A stretch of DNA of 64,000 nucleotides, from the NCBI GenBank assembly GCA_902777275.1, contig CACYTI010000016.1, positions 62,001-126,000 on the forward strand. The letters run 5' to 3'. The position numbers and the translations under genes are program-made. The notes below the pieces were generated by a model, which saw only the letters and a program-made list of their open reading frames with translations, was not told the origin of the DNA and made no database searches. Positions 35,657 through 44,104 of this stretch are shown one piece after another (position 1 is the stretch's first letter; every line of letters begins with the position of its first letter). This stretch comes from an uncultured Ruminococcus sp. (GTDB lineage: Bacteria > Bacillota > Clostridia > Oscillospirales > Acutalibacteraceae).

Positions 35657-35977
35657 AATAAACCGTTCTCTTCATATAATATTCCGCTTAATTATATCCG
35701 TTAAGCGTGCTTTCAGTATTTTACTTTAAATTAAGGCTTTTGTCAATACAAGCGTGCCCGTTGCCACGGGAGGGCAGTCCGCGATTCAAACGTTTGACAT
35801 AAACTTTACCGTTATTCCCGCGTTTAAATGCGCCGTTGAAGGAAAGCTTTTCTATTCTATAATGTTTTAATAGGCGCCGAAAGCGCCCACCGGCGCCCGC
35901 GTTTAAACGCGGCGTTAATGGAAGTGTGCCTTTGAATGACGCTGTCCAAAGCCGCCCTGCCCCGTCGTGGCAACGAC
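35657..35977. repeat. Repeat-rich intergenic region (half hairpin repeat plus 48-bp repeat)
   Basis: A degenerate half of the dispersed hairpin family lies at 35815-35846 (loop sequence TTCCCGCGTTTAAATGCGCC, one arm kept). The first copy of a 48-bp repeat lies at 35909-35956. A CCCGTTGCCACGGG palindrome lies at 35757-35770 and recurs in reverse complement near 38627-38640. Confidence 0.7.
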
Positions 35978-36391
35978 CTATATTTTGACCTTGAATTCGC
36001 TGCGGCATTTGGGGCAGCGCACGCCGTGCTCTCCTTTTTGGTTGCGGACGCGGAGCTGCGCCTTGCAGTGCGGGCATTTGAGGTATTTATATTCCTTGCG
36101 CTCCCTGAATTTTTTGATTTGGAACATGAACCAATTCTTCACGGGATCCCAAATTTTCTTGAACCGTCTGTTTTCAAGGCTGCGCATATTTATATTCTTT
36201 GACAGGGCGCGGAAAATGACCAGTCCCAGCAGAGCCATTTCTACGCACCAAATCACTATCCGCGCTATATAATTCCATACAAAAATATGCGCGAACCACA
36301 GTGTGAGCTGAACGACGAGCAAAAAGATGTTAAGGCTGTCCATTCCGTATCTGCCCTGCATAAAAGCGGATATTTTTTCAAAAAATCGCAT
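35978..36391 (-). CDS. Small membrane protein with C-terminal zinc ribbon
   Basis: The 137-residue protein has two membrane helices (about 20-38 and 42-62), a basic amphipathic stretch and a C-terminal zinc ribbon with CPHC (Cys106, Cys109) and CPKC (Cys126, Cys129). The function is unknown. ATG follows TTAAGGAGCCGTTAAT. It starts 12 bases after the nnrE stop, so it is part of the HprK-like/NnrE operon. Confidence 0.8.
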   Translation of the reverse strand: MRFFEKISAFMQGRYGMDSLNIFLLVVQLTLWFAHIFVWNYIARIVIWCVEMALLGLVIFRALSKNINMRSLENRRFKKIWDPVKNWFMFQIKKFRERKEYKYLKCPHCKAQLRVRNQKGEHGVRCPKCRSEFKVKI

Positions 36392-36403
36392 ATTAACGGC
36401 TCC

Positions 36404-37255
36404 TTAAATCAAATAATCAGCGGCAAAATACAAAAACTGACGGTCTGCCGCCACCGCCGAGTGTTCGGTTTTGATTACGATTATCTTTCCAGTTTCCAGA
36501 CTCAGGCGAGAAGCGCGGTCGGGAATGTCAAAGTCTTCCTCCGCTCCGAAGCGTTCGCAGAACTCCTCCATGCTCATAACGACCGAATTATAGCCCTCAA
36601 ACAGATAAAGCTGCTCCATATCAATCAGATAATACTCCTGCCGCAAAAGGGTGATGCCGATGTCGGCGTTTCTCAGCCCTCCGATATAGTAGGGCGCGTC
36701 GCCCAAAAACATTCCCGTTTTGTAAAAGCCAATCGAAACCGTCAGGTCGGAATTTACGGCTATCGCCGCCTCTCCGGTGTCGCCGTTTATGCCGCTGTTG
36801 ATGTCGGCGCTTATAATGTAGGCGGGGCAGGCGTTGATAAGCTCTACGGCTTCGCGCATTTCGCCCTTGACCTCTCCCTTGAAGCCCGTTCCCAAAAGGC
36901 AGTCAACAACTATGTCATAACCCGTAAAGGGGGAGGGGACGCGCAGATTTCCTTCCTCCGCGCCCATCGACACGGCTTTTTGATAGTAGTATAGCCCGTC
37001 CTTGGAGAACTTTTCATTCAGACGGAAAATCGTCGGCGTAATGCCGTTTTCAAGCAGAATGCAGGCGAGAGCGTAGCCGTCGCCGCCGTTGTTGCCCGAG
37101 CCGCACACGATAGCGACCTTTCCCGTGAAGCGGACGGCGTTGAAGATCCCGAGCGCGGCGCGGTACATCAGCTCGGCGGAGGGAACTCCTCCCTCGATAG
37201 TCGCCGAATCGCTTTCGCGCATATTCTGAACCGTGATAACATTTGGAAGTGTCAT
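36404..37255 (-). CDS. nnrE: NAD(P)H-hydrate epimerase
   Basis: The product has 283 residues from ATG 37255 after GAGGATTGATTTT. The YjeF N-terminal Rossmann-type domain has CGSGNNGGDGYALA, the family signature, and VDCLLGTGFKG. It epimerises damaged NAD(P)HX so that the dehydratase can repair it. The fused dehydratase domain (NnrD) usual in bacteria is absent. Instead a tail of about 70 residues (from about 215) without recognised homology follows. It begins 4 bases after the HprK-like gene, so the two are cotranslated. Confidence 0.85.
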   Translation of the reverse strand: MTLPNVITVQNMRESDSATIEGGVPSAELMYRAALGIFNAVRFTGKVAIVCGSGNNGGDGYALACILLENGITPTIFRLNEKFSKDGLYYYQKAVSMGAEEGNLRVPSPFTGYDIVVDCLLGTGFKGEVKGEMREAVELINACPAYIISADINSGINGDTGEAAIAVNSDLTVSIGFYKTGMFLGDAPYYIGGLRNADIGITLLRQEYYLIDMEQLYLFEGYNSVVMSMEEFCERFGAEEDFDIPDRASRLSLETGKIIVIKTEHSAVAADRQFLYFAADYLI

Positions 37256-37259
37256 AAAA

Positions 37260-37976
37260 TCAATCCTCACACTTTTTCTGAGCTGCCTCGTAAGCGACCC
37301 TCGCCGAGTCAACGTCCTTGTTGCAGGTCAGCAGGAACAGTTCAGCCTGACTGAAAAGCTCGTTGAACATTTCGAGCAGCTTTGTCATGTTCTCTCTCGT
37401 TTTCGGGATCAGCGTCGCCTCTAACAAATGGTTGAACACAACGCCGGGGCTGATTTTCTCGGCGCGGTTTTCCTCTCCGCGGCGCAAAACGTAAACAGCT
37501 TTAATCGGAGCGGACATATTGCAGCCGATGTTGCTTTTGCCCATCCACGGAGTGCCGCAGACGTAATATTTTCCGTCTATTTTTCTTATAAGCGGCTTGT
37601 CGTCATTTATCATCGTTACCCTGTCGCCGAAAAGCTTGCGCCAGTTGCGGGTGTGGGTGGATTTTCCTGTGCCGCTCACGGCGGTGAAAAGATATCCCTC
37701 GCCGTCGATCGCAAGGCTTGACGAGTGAAAGAAAAAGCCGTTGTGATCGCTCAGAACCTTTTTGCAGATTTGGGTGTATAGATATGGTCCCTCGTTGACG
37801 TCGGGATTATTCGGAAAAAAAGACGCCTTGCAAAAGCCTTCAAAGCCTTCCTCGCGGGCTGAAACCTCAAAATCGTAAGCCTCACCGTCGGTGAGATAAG
37901 GCTCAAGCGCTGTTTTTGTCATTTCGTAGATCGGGTCAATTTTAATATCAAGAGCGGCAATTCTGTAAACCGGCAT
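37260..37976 (-). CDS. HprK-like P-loop kinase-fold protein
   Basis: The product has 238 residues from ATG 37976 after CGGAGGTTAGT. The Walker A motif SGTGKSTHT lies at 101-109, preceded by a His in FFFHSSSL, and an acidic INDDKPLI motif (Asp125, Asp126) follows. This is the HPr kinase/PEP-carboxykinase fold without the N-terminal domain of true HprK, so it is not the carbon-catabolite HPr kinase. Relatives phosphorylate peptides in RiPP pathways; many have no known substrate. It heads an operon with nnrE and a zinc-ribbon membrane protein. Confidence 0.8.
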   Translation of the reverse strand: MPVYRIAALDIKIDPIYEMTKTALEPYLTDGEAYDFEVSAREEGFEGFCKASFFPNNPDVNEGPYLYTQICKKVLSDHNGFFFHSSSLAIDGEGYLFTAVSGTGKSTHTRNWRKLFGDRVTMINDDKPLIRKIDGKYYVCGTPWMGKSNIGCNMSAPIKAVYVLRRGEENRAEKISPGVVFNHLLEATLIPKTRENMTKLLEMFNELFSQAELFLLTCNKDVDSARVAYEAAQKKCED

Positions 37977-38108
37977 ACTAACCTCCGTGATTTGAAATAA
38001 TTCAGTGACTATTATAGCACGCAGCCGCGTCCGGCGCAAGTGTAAATTAAACGTTAGAAAGCGCCGATGAGCACTTTTGGCATCTGTTGAACGATTTATA
38101 AAAATAAA

Positions 38109-38151
38109 CCTTCCTTCAACTGCGCGGTTTGACGCGGGAATTGAAGGAAGG
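38109..38151. repeat. Dispersed hairpin repeat, copy 2
   Basis: CCTTCCTTCAA (38109-38119) pairs with TTGAAGGAAGG (38141-38151) around a loop TGCGCGGTTTGACGCGGGAA. TTTT follows. A longer dispersed repeat begins immediately after. Confidence 0.85.
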
Positions 38152-38440
38152 ATTTTACTTAGTGTGGAATGGGAATGTGGAAAGTGGAATGTGGAATGTG
38201 AAATTTGGAATTTCGGTTGTCGCTCCGCTCCGATTTGTAATGCTGTGGGATATTACGGCTGCCTTTGTGCGCCTGTAAAAAATGGATATAGAGGTCACCT
38301 TGTGATTGTAGGGGCGACCATTGTGTCGCCCGGGGCGTTGAACAAAACGTTTTGTGTTCGTAACAACCGGCGGACGTAAAAACAACGTCGGTGCAAGGGA
38401 GCCCGCAAGGGGTCCCCTACGGTGTCAAGGTAATGTTTAC
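38152..38440. repeat. Long dispersed repeat following hairpin copy 2
   Basis: Sequence blocks TTAGTGTGGAATG, ATGCTGTGGGATAT, TTGTGCGCCTGT, AACGTTTTGT and ACAACGTCGGT occur in the same order at 45019-45240, with diverged sequence between. This explains most of the 664-base gap between the HprK-like and CpXC genes. No coding potential is convincing. Confidence 0.7.
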
Positions 38441-38554
38441 TGTCATTTTTACCTTTACTGCCGTAGTGACAGGGCTTGCCCCTGTGAAAACATTTCCGTA
38501 AAATCTGTATTATAACGCGGGAATAATGGTAAGGTTAAAATAAAACCGTTTGAA

Positions 38555-38617
38555 GCGCGGATTGGGTCAAGCGTCACGCTTGCGCGGATTGGGTCAAGCA
38601 TCACGCTTGCACGGATT
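38555..38617. repeat. 27-bp tandem repeat, two full copies plus a partial
   Basis: Units 38555-38581 and 38582-38608 differ at one base; a partial unit follows. Each unit starts GCGCGGATTGGGTCAAGC and contains an AAGCGTCACGCTT-like palindrome. A related single copy lies at 17590. Confidence 0.85.
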
Positions 38618-38640
38618 GCCATCCATCCCGTGGCAACGGG

Positions 38641-39339
38641 TTATTCTTTCAGCTTGTTGAGCTTTTCTATGTGCTTGGCGCGCTTGTAGCGGTATAGGAT
38701 ATTTTCCGCCCATTCGCCGTCGATTTTAACAAAGCCCTTGAGCTTTTTATCCTTGACAGCGAATTTTTCGATTATGTCCTTTGACTTCGCGTAAATCTCA
38801 AGCCGCGCCGTCTGCACATATGGCTTGAGGTCATCTCCCGTGAAGTAGGTGAAGCCCATTGTGTTGCTCTCGCGGTCATACATCGACAGATATCCCTCGG
38901 CGATCTTTACGCCGCCCAGCTTGTTTGACACTGTCTGGCGTATTGCCGCTTTGGTAAGCTCGACCGCCATGTCGTCAAGGCGCGACTCAAAAATGAAAAT
39001 CTTTTCCTTGAACGCATTGAAGTCGGGCACGATGCGTTTGTTGATATTGCGCAGATTGCTGAATTTTTTCTCTAAATCCCTGTCGCAGAGCTGAAAGCGT
39101 TCTATTTTAGGGATCAGGTAGACCATGAAGCTGTTATTCATGTCGTTATATAAAATCGGGTAGTTAAGACGTGCCTGATGACCGCAGTTATCGCACACCC
39201 ACTCGAAAACAGAGCCGTCGAGCACGGCTTTTCGCAATTCGGGGTTCAGGGTAACGTTGATGCTTGTGAATATTTCAGCTCTTCCAAGCTCGCTGCACAT
39301 GGGACATACCACGGCTTTTTTTGTTTTGCCCTCGGACAC
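38641..39339 (-). CDS. CpXC domain protein
   Basis: The 232-residue protein has an N-terminal CpXC zinc domain: CPMC (Cys12, Cys15) and CDNC (Cys49, Cys52), with SINVTLNPELR and NYPILYNDM between and after. The rest (about 80-232) is a mixed helical region without recognised motifs. CpXC proteins are uncharacterised. The ATG follows AAGGAGATGGTGCACCG (reading on the minus strand). The gene is monocistronic between repeat-rich gaps. Confidence 0.8.
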   Translation of the reverse strand: MSEGKTKKAVVCPMCSELGRAEIFTSINVTLNPELRKAVLDGSVFEWVCDNCGHQARLNYPILYNDMNNSFMVYLIPKIERFQLCDRDLEKKFSNLRNINKRIVPDFNAFKEKIFIFESRLDDMAVELTKAAIRQTVSNKLGGVKIAEGYLSMYDRESNTMGFTYFTGDDLKPYVQTARLEIYAKSKDIIEKFAVKDKKLKGFVKIDGEWAENILYRYKRAKHIEKLNKLKE

Positions 39340-39519
39340 GGTGCACCATCTCCTTTTTGGTTTATCACTTATAATTTTTAATTATACCAATCATCGGCGG
39401 TTTTAACAAGTAAATTTTAAAAAAATGTTGATTTTATAAAAAAAATCTGTCATAATAATACCGTATCAATATTATCGGCGCCGCAATTTTAACGGTAATG
39501 CCGCAAAGGGAGAATGAAA

Positions 39520-40032
39520 ATGTCGTTTATAAACACACTGATGGGCAGCCTTGCCGCGGCTGTGGACGCAATAGGCACCGCTGCGCAGAATATTGTTGAG
39601 AAAAAACGCACTGATGTGAAGCTCGACCGTATCAGAGAATTTATGAAGAGCGAAAGCGAGCTGATGAACCGCGCCTACATCGCGCTGGGCAAGGGATATT
39701 ATGAGCAGATAAAAAAAGGCGCAAAGCCCAACACCGAACGCGAGGAAAAGTTAGTTAAGCTTATCGACAACTGCAAGGCGAGAATAGCAAAAGCCCGCGA
39801 CTGCTACAGAAAAATTTTAGAGAGCCGCGCGGAGGCTTTGTTTGTCTCAGACACGGATAAGCAGGAGGAGCATTTTGAGAAAAAGGACGTTGTTGATATC
39901 ACCGTAGCCTGTTCCAACGAAAACGAGTACGATTCAAGCCCGTTTGAAAAGAACGAAGAAAAAAAGGATTTGGTTGAGGAAATCGCGGACGAGATTATAG
40001 ACGATGAATCGCCGATTGATGAACTCTTTTAA
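39520..40032 (+). CDS. Hypothetical cytoplasmic protein, helical with acidic tail
   Basis: The product has 170 residues; ATG 39520 has the better spacing to AAAGGGAGA than ATG 39514. Residues about 20-105 are predicted helical and charged (EKKRTDVKLDRIREFMKSES), with a conserved-looking LGKGYYEQIK segment. The last 50 residues are strongly acidic (EEIADEIIDDESPIDELF). No signal or membrane segment is seen. I do not recognise a family. A dispersed hairpin follows as a terminator. Confidence 0.65.
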   Translation: MSFINTLMGSLAAAVDAIGTAAQNIVEKKRTDVKLDRIREFMKSESELMNRAYIALGKGYYEQIKKGAKPNTEREEKLVKLIDNCKARIAKARDCYRKILESRAEALFVSDTDKQEEHFEKKDVVDITVACSNENEYDSSPFEKNEEKKDLVEEIADEIIDDESPIDELF

Positions 40033-40081
40033 AAAAACCGGAATTAGAATCGCGGGATAATAAACCAAACTCCGCACAAAA

Positions 40082-40134
40082 AATTCTTCCTTCAGCACCG
40101 CGTTTCGGCGCGAAAAATGAAGGAAGAATTTTTT
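40082..40134. repeat. Dispersed hairpin repeat, copy 3 (terminator)
   Basis: AATTCTTCCTTCA (40082-40094) pairs perfectly with TGAAGGAAGAATT (40118-40130), followed by TTTTTT. The loop contains GCGTTTCGGCGCG. Confidence 0.85.
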
Positions 40135-40254
40135 ATTGCCTGCCCGGTTGCACACTGCATGAGCACGAGCGAAGGTTAAAAAAGCGCACGCACAGGGTGC
40201 GCACGCTTTCTGTGAAATTGTGTCGATTGTAAAATAATTGGTTAACTTATTTGA

Positions 40255-40647
40255 TTAGCAGAAGAAAACGTCCATTTCGCCCTCTGTGCCGTCGGCTACG
40301 AAATAAGCCTTGCTTTCATTGGGCTTGAGGTAAACTGCGATTTCCTTAGCGTCCTTGCCATAGGTAGCCTTAACATTGGCGACAACATCGTCAACGGAAA
40401 CCTGTACTCCGCCGTACTCTACGAAGAAGTTGACCTTGGTGGGTTCGGGCTTCTTGGGAGCAACCTTCTTGGGGGCAGCCTTCTTGGGAGCGGCTTTCTT
40501 TGCGGCAGCCTTCTCAACGGTGGTCTCAACGGTGGTCTCAACGGCAGCCTTTACCTCTGCTGCTTTCTCGGCGGCTTTGGTAACCTTTTTCTCTGCGGGC
40601 TTTGTTTCTTTCTCTGCTGCGGCAGCAGCTTTTTTTGTTCTTGACAT
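40255..40647 (-). CDS. DUF6465 protein with histone H1-like Ala/Lys/Pro-rich N-terminus
   Basis: The product has 130 residues. Residues 1-70 are almost only Ala, Lys, Pro, Glu, Val and Thr, with KKAAPKKAAPKKVAPKKPEP repeats like histone H1 or the tails of bacterial nucleoid proteins. Residues about 71-130 form a compact domain, FFVEYGGVQVSVDDVV to GEMDVFFC, matching DUF6465. The basic tail may bind DNA, RNA or polyphosphate; no function is established. ATG 40647 follows AGAGGGATTTTTG. Confidence 0.75.
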   Translation of the reverse strand: MSRTKKAAAAAEKETKPAEKKVTKAAEKAAEVKAAVETTVETTVEKAAAKKAAPKKAAPKKVAPKKPEPTKVNFFVEYGGVQVSVDDVVANVKATYGKDAKEIAVYLKPNESKAYFVADGTEGEMDVFFC

Positions 40648-40928
40648 CAAAAATCCCTCTTTTCAGTCGTTGTTGATTTGTTGTTATTTTGTGCATTTTT
40701 TGCCTGCAAGAGTTATTATACATAGACTCAAAATAATTGTCAATAATCACAAATTATTTTTGTCGGTTAATACAGATTTAAAAAAATAATCATTTTGACT
40801 TGGTTAATTTTCACAATAAACAAACTCGCTTTTTGTAGATAATACAGTATTGACAGGCTGCTGCGGTTTTCGTAATTGAAATTAAGCGCGCGTTATGATA
40901 GAATGATTTTGTAAAGGAGATGATTGGC

Positions 40929-41864
40929 TTGTTTGTTGAAAACCTGTTGCTTATCGGCGGTCAGGTGCTTGTGCTGTTTGTGCTGATCGGCGTGGGCTTT
41001 GCCTGCGGCAAGGCGGGCGCTATCACCGAGCACGCCGCTAAAAAAATGACGGATATCGTGCTGTATGTCGTCACGCCCTGCGTAATGATAAACGCCTTTC
41101 AGCGTGAATTTACATTTGAGCTGTTGGGCAAGGTGTTTTTGTCGGCGGGCATCTCGCTTGCCATTCTTGTGTGTTCAATTTTGCTCGTAAAGCTGATTTT
41201 TCACGACAGGGATATCGCGCGGCGCAAGGTGCTGCAATTCTCCGTCGTTTTCTCGAACTGCGGCTTTATGTCGCTTCCGCTTCAAAAGGCGCTGCTCGGC
41301 GACGAGGGAATGTTCTTCGGCTCGGTGTTCGTGGCGATTTTCAACGTGGTCGTGTGGACCTACGGCTTGGTTGACATGAGCGGCAGCAGAAAGGCGCTCT
41401 CAATAAAAAAGATAGCGCTCAACCCGGGAATAATCGGCTTTGTTTTGGGGCTTATCGTGTTTGTAACGGGCGTAAAGCTACCGGTGTTCATATCACAGCC
41501 GATAATGCACCTTGCGAACCTCAACACGCCGCTCCCCATGCTTATTATCGGATATTATCTAACGACCGCAAAGCTGAAGCAGGCGTTCACCGACGCGGCG
41601 GGATACTTAGCTATGTTTTTACGGCTCGCCGTTATACCCGTTGCCGCGCTGTTCGCCATGGCTCCGTTCGGGCTTGACCGCAGCATGGTAATAGCGTTCG
41701 TCATAGCCTGCTCGGCGCCCACGGCGGCGACTACTACAATGTTCGCGGCAAAGTTCGACCGCGACGTTAAGCTTTCCGTCGGCGTTGTTGCCGCGTCAAC
41801 GCTGTTGTCGATAGTCACAATGCCGCTTGCGGTTTCGCTGGCGTTCACTGTTTGTCCCGCGTAA
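40929..41864 (+). CDS. AEC family transporter
   Basis: The roughly 311-residue membrane protein has about ten helices in the auxin-efflux-carrier/MleN fold, with an inverted repeat of five helices. YVVTPCVMINAF and APTAATTTMFA are typical of the family. Bacterial members export or import organic acids such as malate. TTG 40929 is preferred over ATG 40920, because the Shine-Dalgarno AAAGGAGA overlaps that ATG and is eight bases from the TTG. It ends 12 bases before the WYL regulator, so they form a pair. Confidence 0.85.
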   Translation: MFVENLLLIGGQVLVLFVLIGVGFACGKAGAITEHAAKKMTDIVLYVVTPCVMINAFQREFTFELLGKVFLSAGISLAILVCSILLVKLIFHDRDIARRKVLQFSVVFSNCGFMSLPLQKALLGDEGMFFGSVFVAIFNVVVWTYGLVDMSGSRKALSIKKIALNPGIIGFVLGLIVFVTGVKLPVFISQPIMHLANLNTPLPMLIIGYYLTTAKLKQAFTDAAGYLAMFLRLAVIPVAALFAMAPFGLDRSMVIAFVIACSAPTAATTTMFAAKFDRDVKLSVGVVAASTLLSIVTMPLAVSLAFTVCPA

Positions 41865-41876
41865 AAGGAGGTTGTT

Positions 41877-42878
41877 ATGGCAAGAAGCTCAAGACAAAAG
41901 GAAAAACTGCTTTATCTTCAAAAAATCATGCTTGAAAAGACCGACGAGAACCACGCGCTCACCGTCGGCGAAATCAAGGATGCGCTCGCGGCATACGGAA
42001 TACAAACCGAGCGCAAGGCGCTGTATGACGACCTGCAAATTCTGGAAAGGTTCGGGCTGGACATCTGCCGCACGCGAACCTCAACGGTGAAATATTTTGT
42101 CGGCAGCCGTGATTTTGAGGTTGCCGAGCTAAAGCTGCTTGTGGACGCGATACAAAGTTCAAAGTTCATCACCCGCAGTAAAAGCCTCAGGCTTATAAAA
42201 AAGCTTGAAGGGCTTGTGAGCGAGAACGACGGCAGGCTTTTGCAGCGCGAGGTTTATGTTACAAACCGCGTAAAAACCCCGAACGAGCAAATATATTACA
42301 ACGTGGACGTTATCCACAGCGCGATATCGCAAAACAACAGGATTTCATTCAAATATATGAAATGGGAGGTCGATTTCACGGGCAGGCAAAAAATCATTAA
42401 AACCGAGCGCCACCCGGGAAAGATCTACGTCGTTTCGCCCTTTGCGCTGTGCTGGGATGATGAAAATTACTATCTTGTGGCTTACGATTCGGATGTTGAA
42501 AAAATTAAACATTTTCGGGTTGACAAGATGGAAAAAATCAGTATAATTGATATGGAACGCGATGGCTCGGACAGGTTTGAAAAATTTAATCTTGCCCATT
42601 ATGCCAAAAGCGTTTTTTCTATGTTCGGCGGCGAGGAATGCAACGTAAAGCTCAGCGTTGACAACGACCTTGTCGGCGTGATAGTCGATCGCTTCGGCTC
42701 CGATGTTTACATCATCAGGGAGTCGGAAACGAGCTTTTTCGTCACCGTCAGCGTGGTGCTCAGCCCGCAGTTTTACGCGTGGCTTTTCGGCTTGGGAACC
42801 AAAGTGAGAATAGTATCACCTGAAAAGGCTGTTTATGAGTATAAAACAAAAATTCAGGAATTAAGCGCGGCTTTTTAG
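41877..42878 (+). CDS. WYL-domain transcriptional regulator
   Basis: The 333-residue protein has an N-terminal winged helix (TVGEIKDALAAYGIQTERKA then LYDDLQILERFG), a WYL ligand-sensing domain (about 140-235, SPFALCWDDENYYLVAYD) and a WCX C-terminal domain. WYL proteins bind DNA and respond to nucleic acid fragments or small ligands. The start follows AAAGGAGGTTGTT. It is cotranscribed with the AEC transporter and may regulate it. Confidence 0.9.
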   Translation: MARSSRQKEKLLYLQKIMLEKTDENHALTVGEIKDALAAYGIQTERKALYDDLQILERFGLDICRTRTSTVKYFVGSRDFEVAELKLLVDAIQSSKFITRSKSLRLIKKLEGLVSENDGRLLQREVYVTNRVKTPNEQIYYNVDVIHSAISQNNRISFKYMKWEVDFTGRQKIIKTERHPGKIYVVSPFALCWDDENYYLVAYDSDVEKIKHFRVDKMEKISIIDMERDGSDRFEKFNLAHYAKSVFSMFGGEECNVKLSVDNDLVGVIVDRFGSDVYIIRESETSFFVTVSVVLSPQFYAWLFGLGTKVRIVSPEKAVYEYKTKIQELSAAF

Positions 42879-42941
42879 TGCTGATTTTTGGCGTTTGTTG
42901 TGATTTTTTTGTTGATTTGGTAAAAAATCAGCAAAAAAATA

Positions 42942-42970
42942 TTGACAAAATGTTATTATTATAGTAATAT
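42942..42970 (+). promoter_or_regulatory. Promoter of the AraC-family gene
   Basis: TTGACA (42942-42947), a 17-base spacer and TAATAT (42965-42970). A 7-bp inverted repeat TAAGATA/TATCTTA (42978-42984 with 42998-43004) lies just downstream and could be an operator or autoregulatory site. Confidence 0.6.
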
Positions 42971-43053
42971 TCTAAAGTAAGATAGGATAATTGTACTTAT
43001 CTTAGGTTTTGGGGTAACTTTGGTTATAGTTTTTTACGAAAAGGGGTGTAAAA

Positions 43054-43896
43054 ATGGGCTTGGAATTAAGCAATTCTACTTCTGCGTCAAACTCGGTTTT
43101 CCGCGTTGTCTGCGGCGAAATGGTTATAAACGGTAATCAGAATCTCCACAACGAAGCGGTGTTTGGGTATGTGCGCGCAGGCAGTCTCGGCATCAACATT
43201 GACGACCAGTCTGAGGTTCTCAGCGAAAACGATATTTACTTTATATCCCCAAACCGCCGCTATCGTTTTACGGAAAACCGTGACGCGTCGGTTGATATCA
43301 TCAGTCTCAACTTTTCAAACGCTTCGGCGGTAAGTCAGGACTACATTCCGCAAAGCATCATTCGCGCACTTGTGAACGGTAACTGTTCGTCGTTTGCAAT
43401 AGTATCCCCCGGCGAGAGCAGCTATTCGTTTATGCAGAGCGCATTTGCGGATATTAAAAGAGCTGAAACCGAAAAGCAGGATTTCTTCCAGCTTCAGGTC
43501 TACAGCAAAATGTACGGATTGTTCTACGAGCTTTTCGCGAACAAGCACATTAGGATCCTTGATGTTGAGATGAGGAGCAAAAAGTATCGGGCACTTTTAA
43601 GAGTGACAAACTACATCGACAAGCATTACTGCGACGGTGTTTCTCTTGAAGAGGTTGCCGAGGCGACCGGAATAAGCCGCTATTATGTTTCTCATCTGTT
43701 CAAGGAGCTTATGAACAACACATTTGTCGGCTATGTCAACGAGCTTAGGCTGAACCACGCCGCGCTTCTGTTGGTGACGACCGACAGCCCGATCATTGAG
43801 ATCGCTTCCAAGTCGGGCTTCAATAATCTCTCTAACTTTAACAGGGCATTTAAAATGCACTTCGGCAAAACCCCTTCCGCCTACAGAAAGGGCTGA
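43054..43896 (+). CDS. AraC-family transcriptional regulator
   Basis: The 280-residue protein has an N-terminal cupin-like sensing domain (about 10-110, with EAVFGYVRAG and DIYFISPNRRYRF) and a C-terminal double helix-turn-helix. The helices include VSLEEVAEATGISRYYVSHL and IIEIASKSGFNNLSNFNRAF, ending FGKTPSAYRKG. Such proteins usually activate sugar-utilisation genes on ligand binding. No obvious target is adjacent; the HAD phosphatase gene follows with its own promoter. The start follows AAAAGGGGTGTAAAA. Confidence 0.92.
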   Translation: MGLELSNSTSASNSVFRVVCGEMVINGNQNLHNEAVFGYVRAGSLGINIDDQSEVLSENDIYFISPNRRYRFTENRDASVDIISLNFSNASAVSQDYIPQSIIRALVNGNCSSFAIVSPGESSYSFMQSAFADIKRAETEKQDFFQLQVYSKMYGLFYELFANKHIRILDVEMRSKKYRALLRVTNYIDKHYCDGVSLEEVAEATGISRYYVSHLFKELMNNTFVGYVNELRLNHAALLLVTTDSPIIEIASKSGFNNLSNFNRAFKMHFGKTPSAYRKG

Positions 43897-43940
43897 AGCG
43901 AAGTTCCCGATTTTCTTAGCCTTTTAAAACAGCAAAAATT

Positions 43941-43983
43941 AGCCTTTCTTCAAATGGTATGATTTGGAGGAAGGCTATTTTTA
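43941..43983 (+). terminator. Terminator of the AraC gene, related to the dispersed hairpin arms
   Basis: AGCCTTTCTTCAAAT (43941-43955) pairs with ATTTGGAGGAAGGCT (43962-43976), with two G-U pairs, followed by a T-rich run. It shares the CCTTC arms but lacks the GC-rich loop of the dispersed family. Confidence 0.7.
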
Positions 43984-44035
43984 TTTAGAACAAAATCGTT
44001 GAAAAAGTATTATTAATTGGCAAAATTCTACAAAT

Positions 44036-44064
44036 TTGCATTTTTTGAAAAGATGTGTTATAAT
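44036..44064 (+). promoter_or_regulatory. Promoter of the HAD phosphatase gene
   Basis: TTGCAT (44036-44041), a 17-base spacer and TATAAT (44059-44064) lie 40 bases before the start codon. Confidence 0.75.
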
Positions 44065-44104
44065 ATATGTGATTGATGTGTAAATACTATTTCGGAGAGA
44101 TAAT

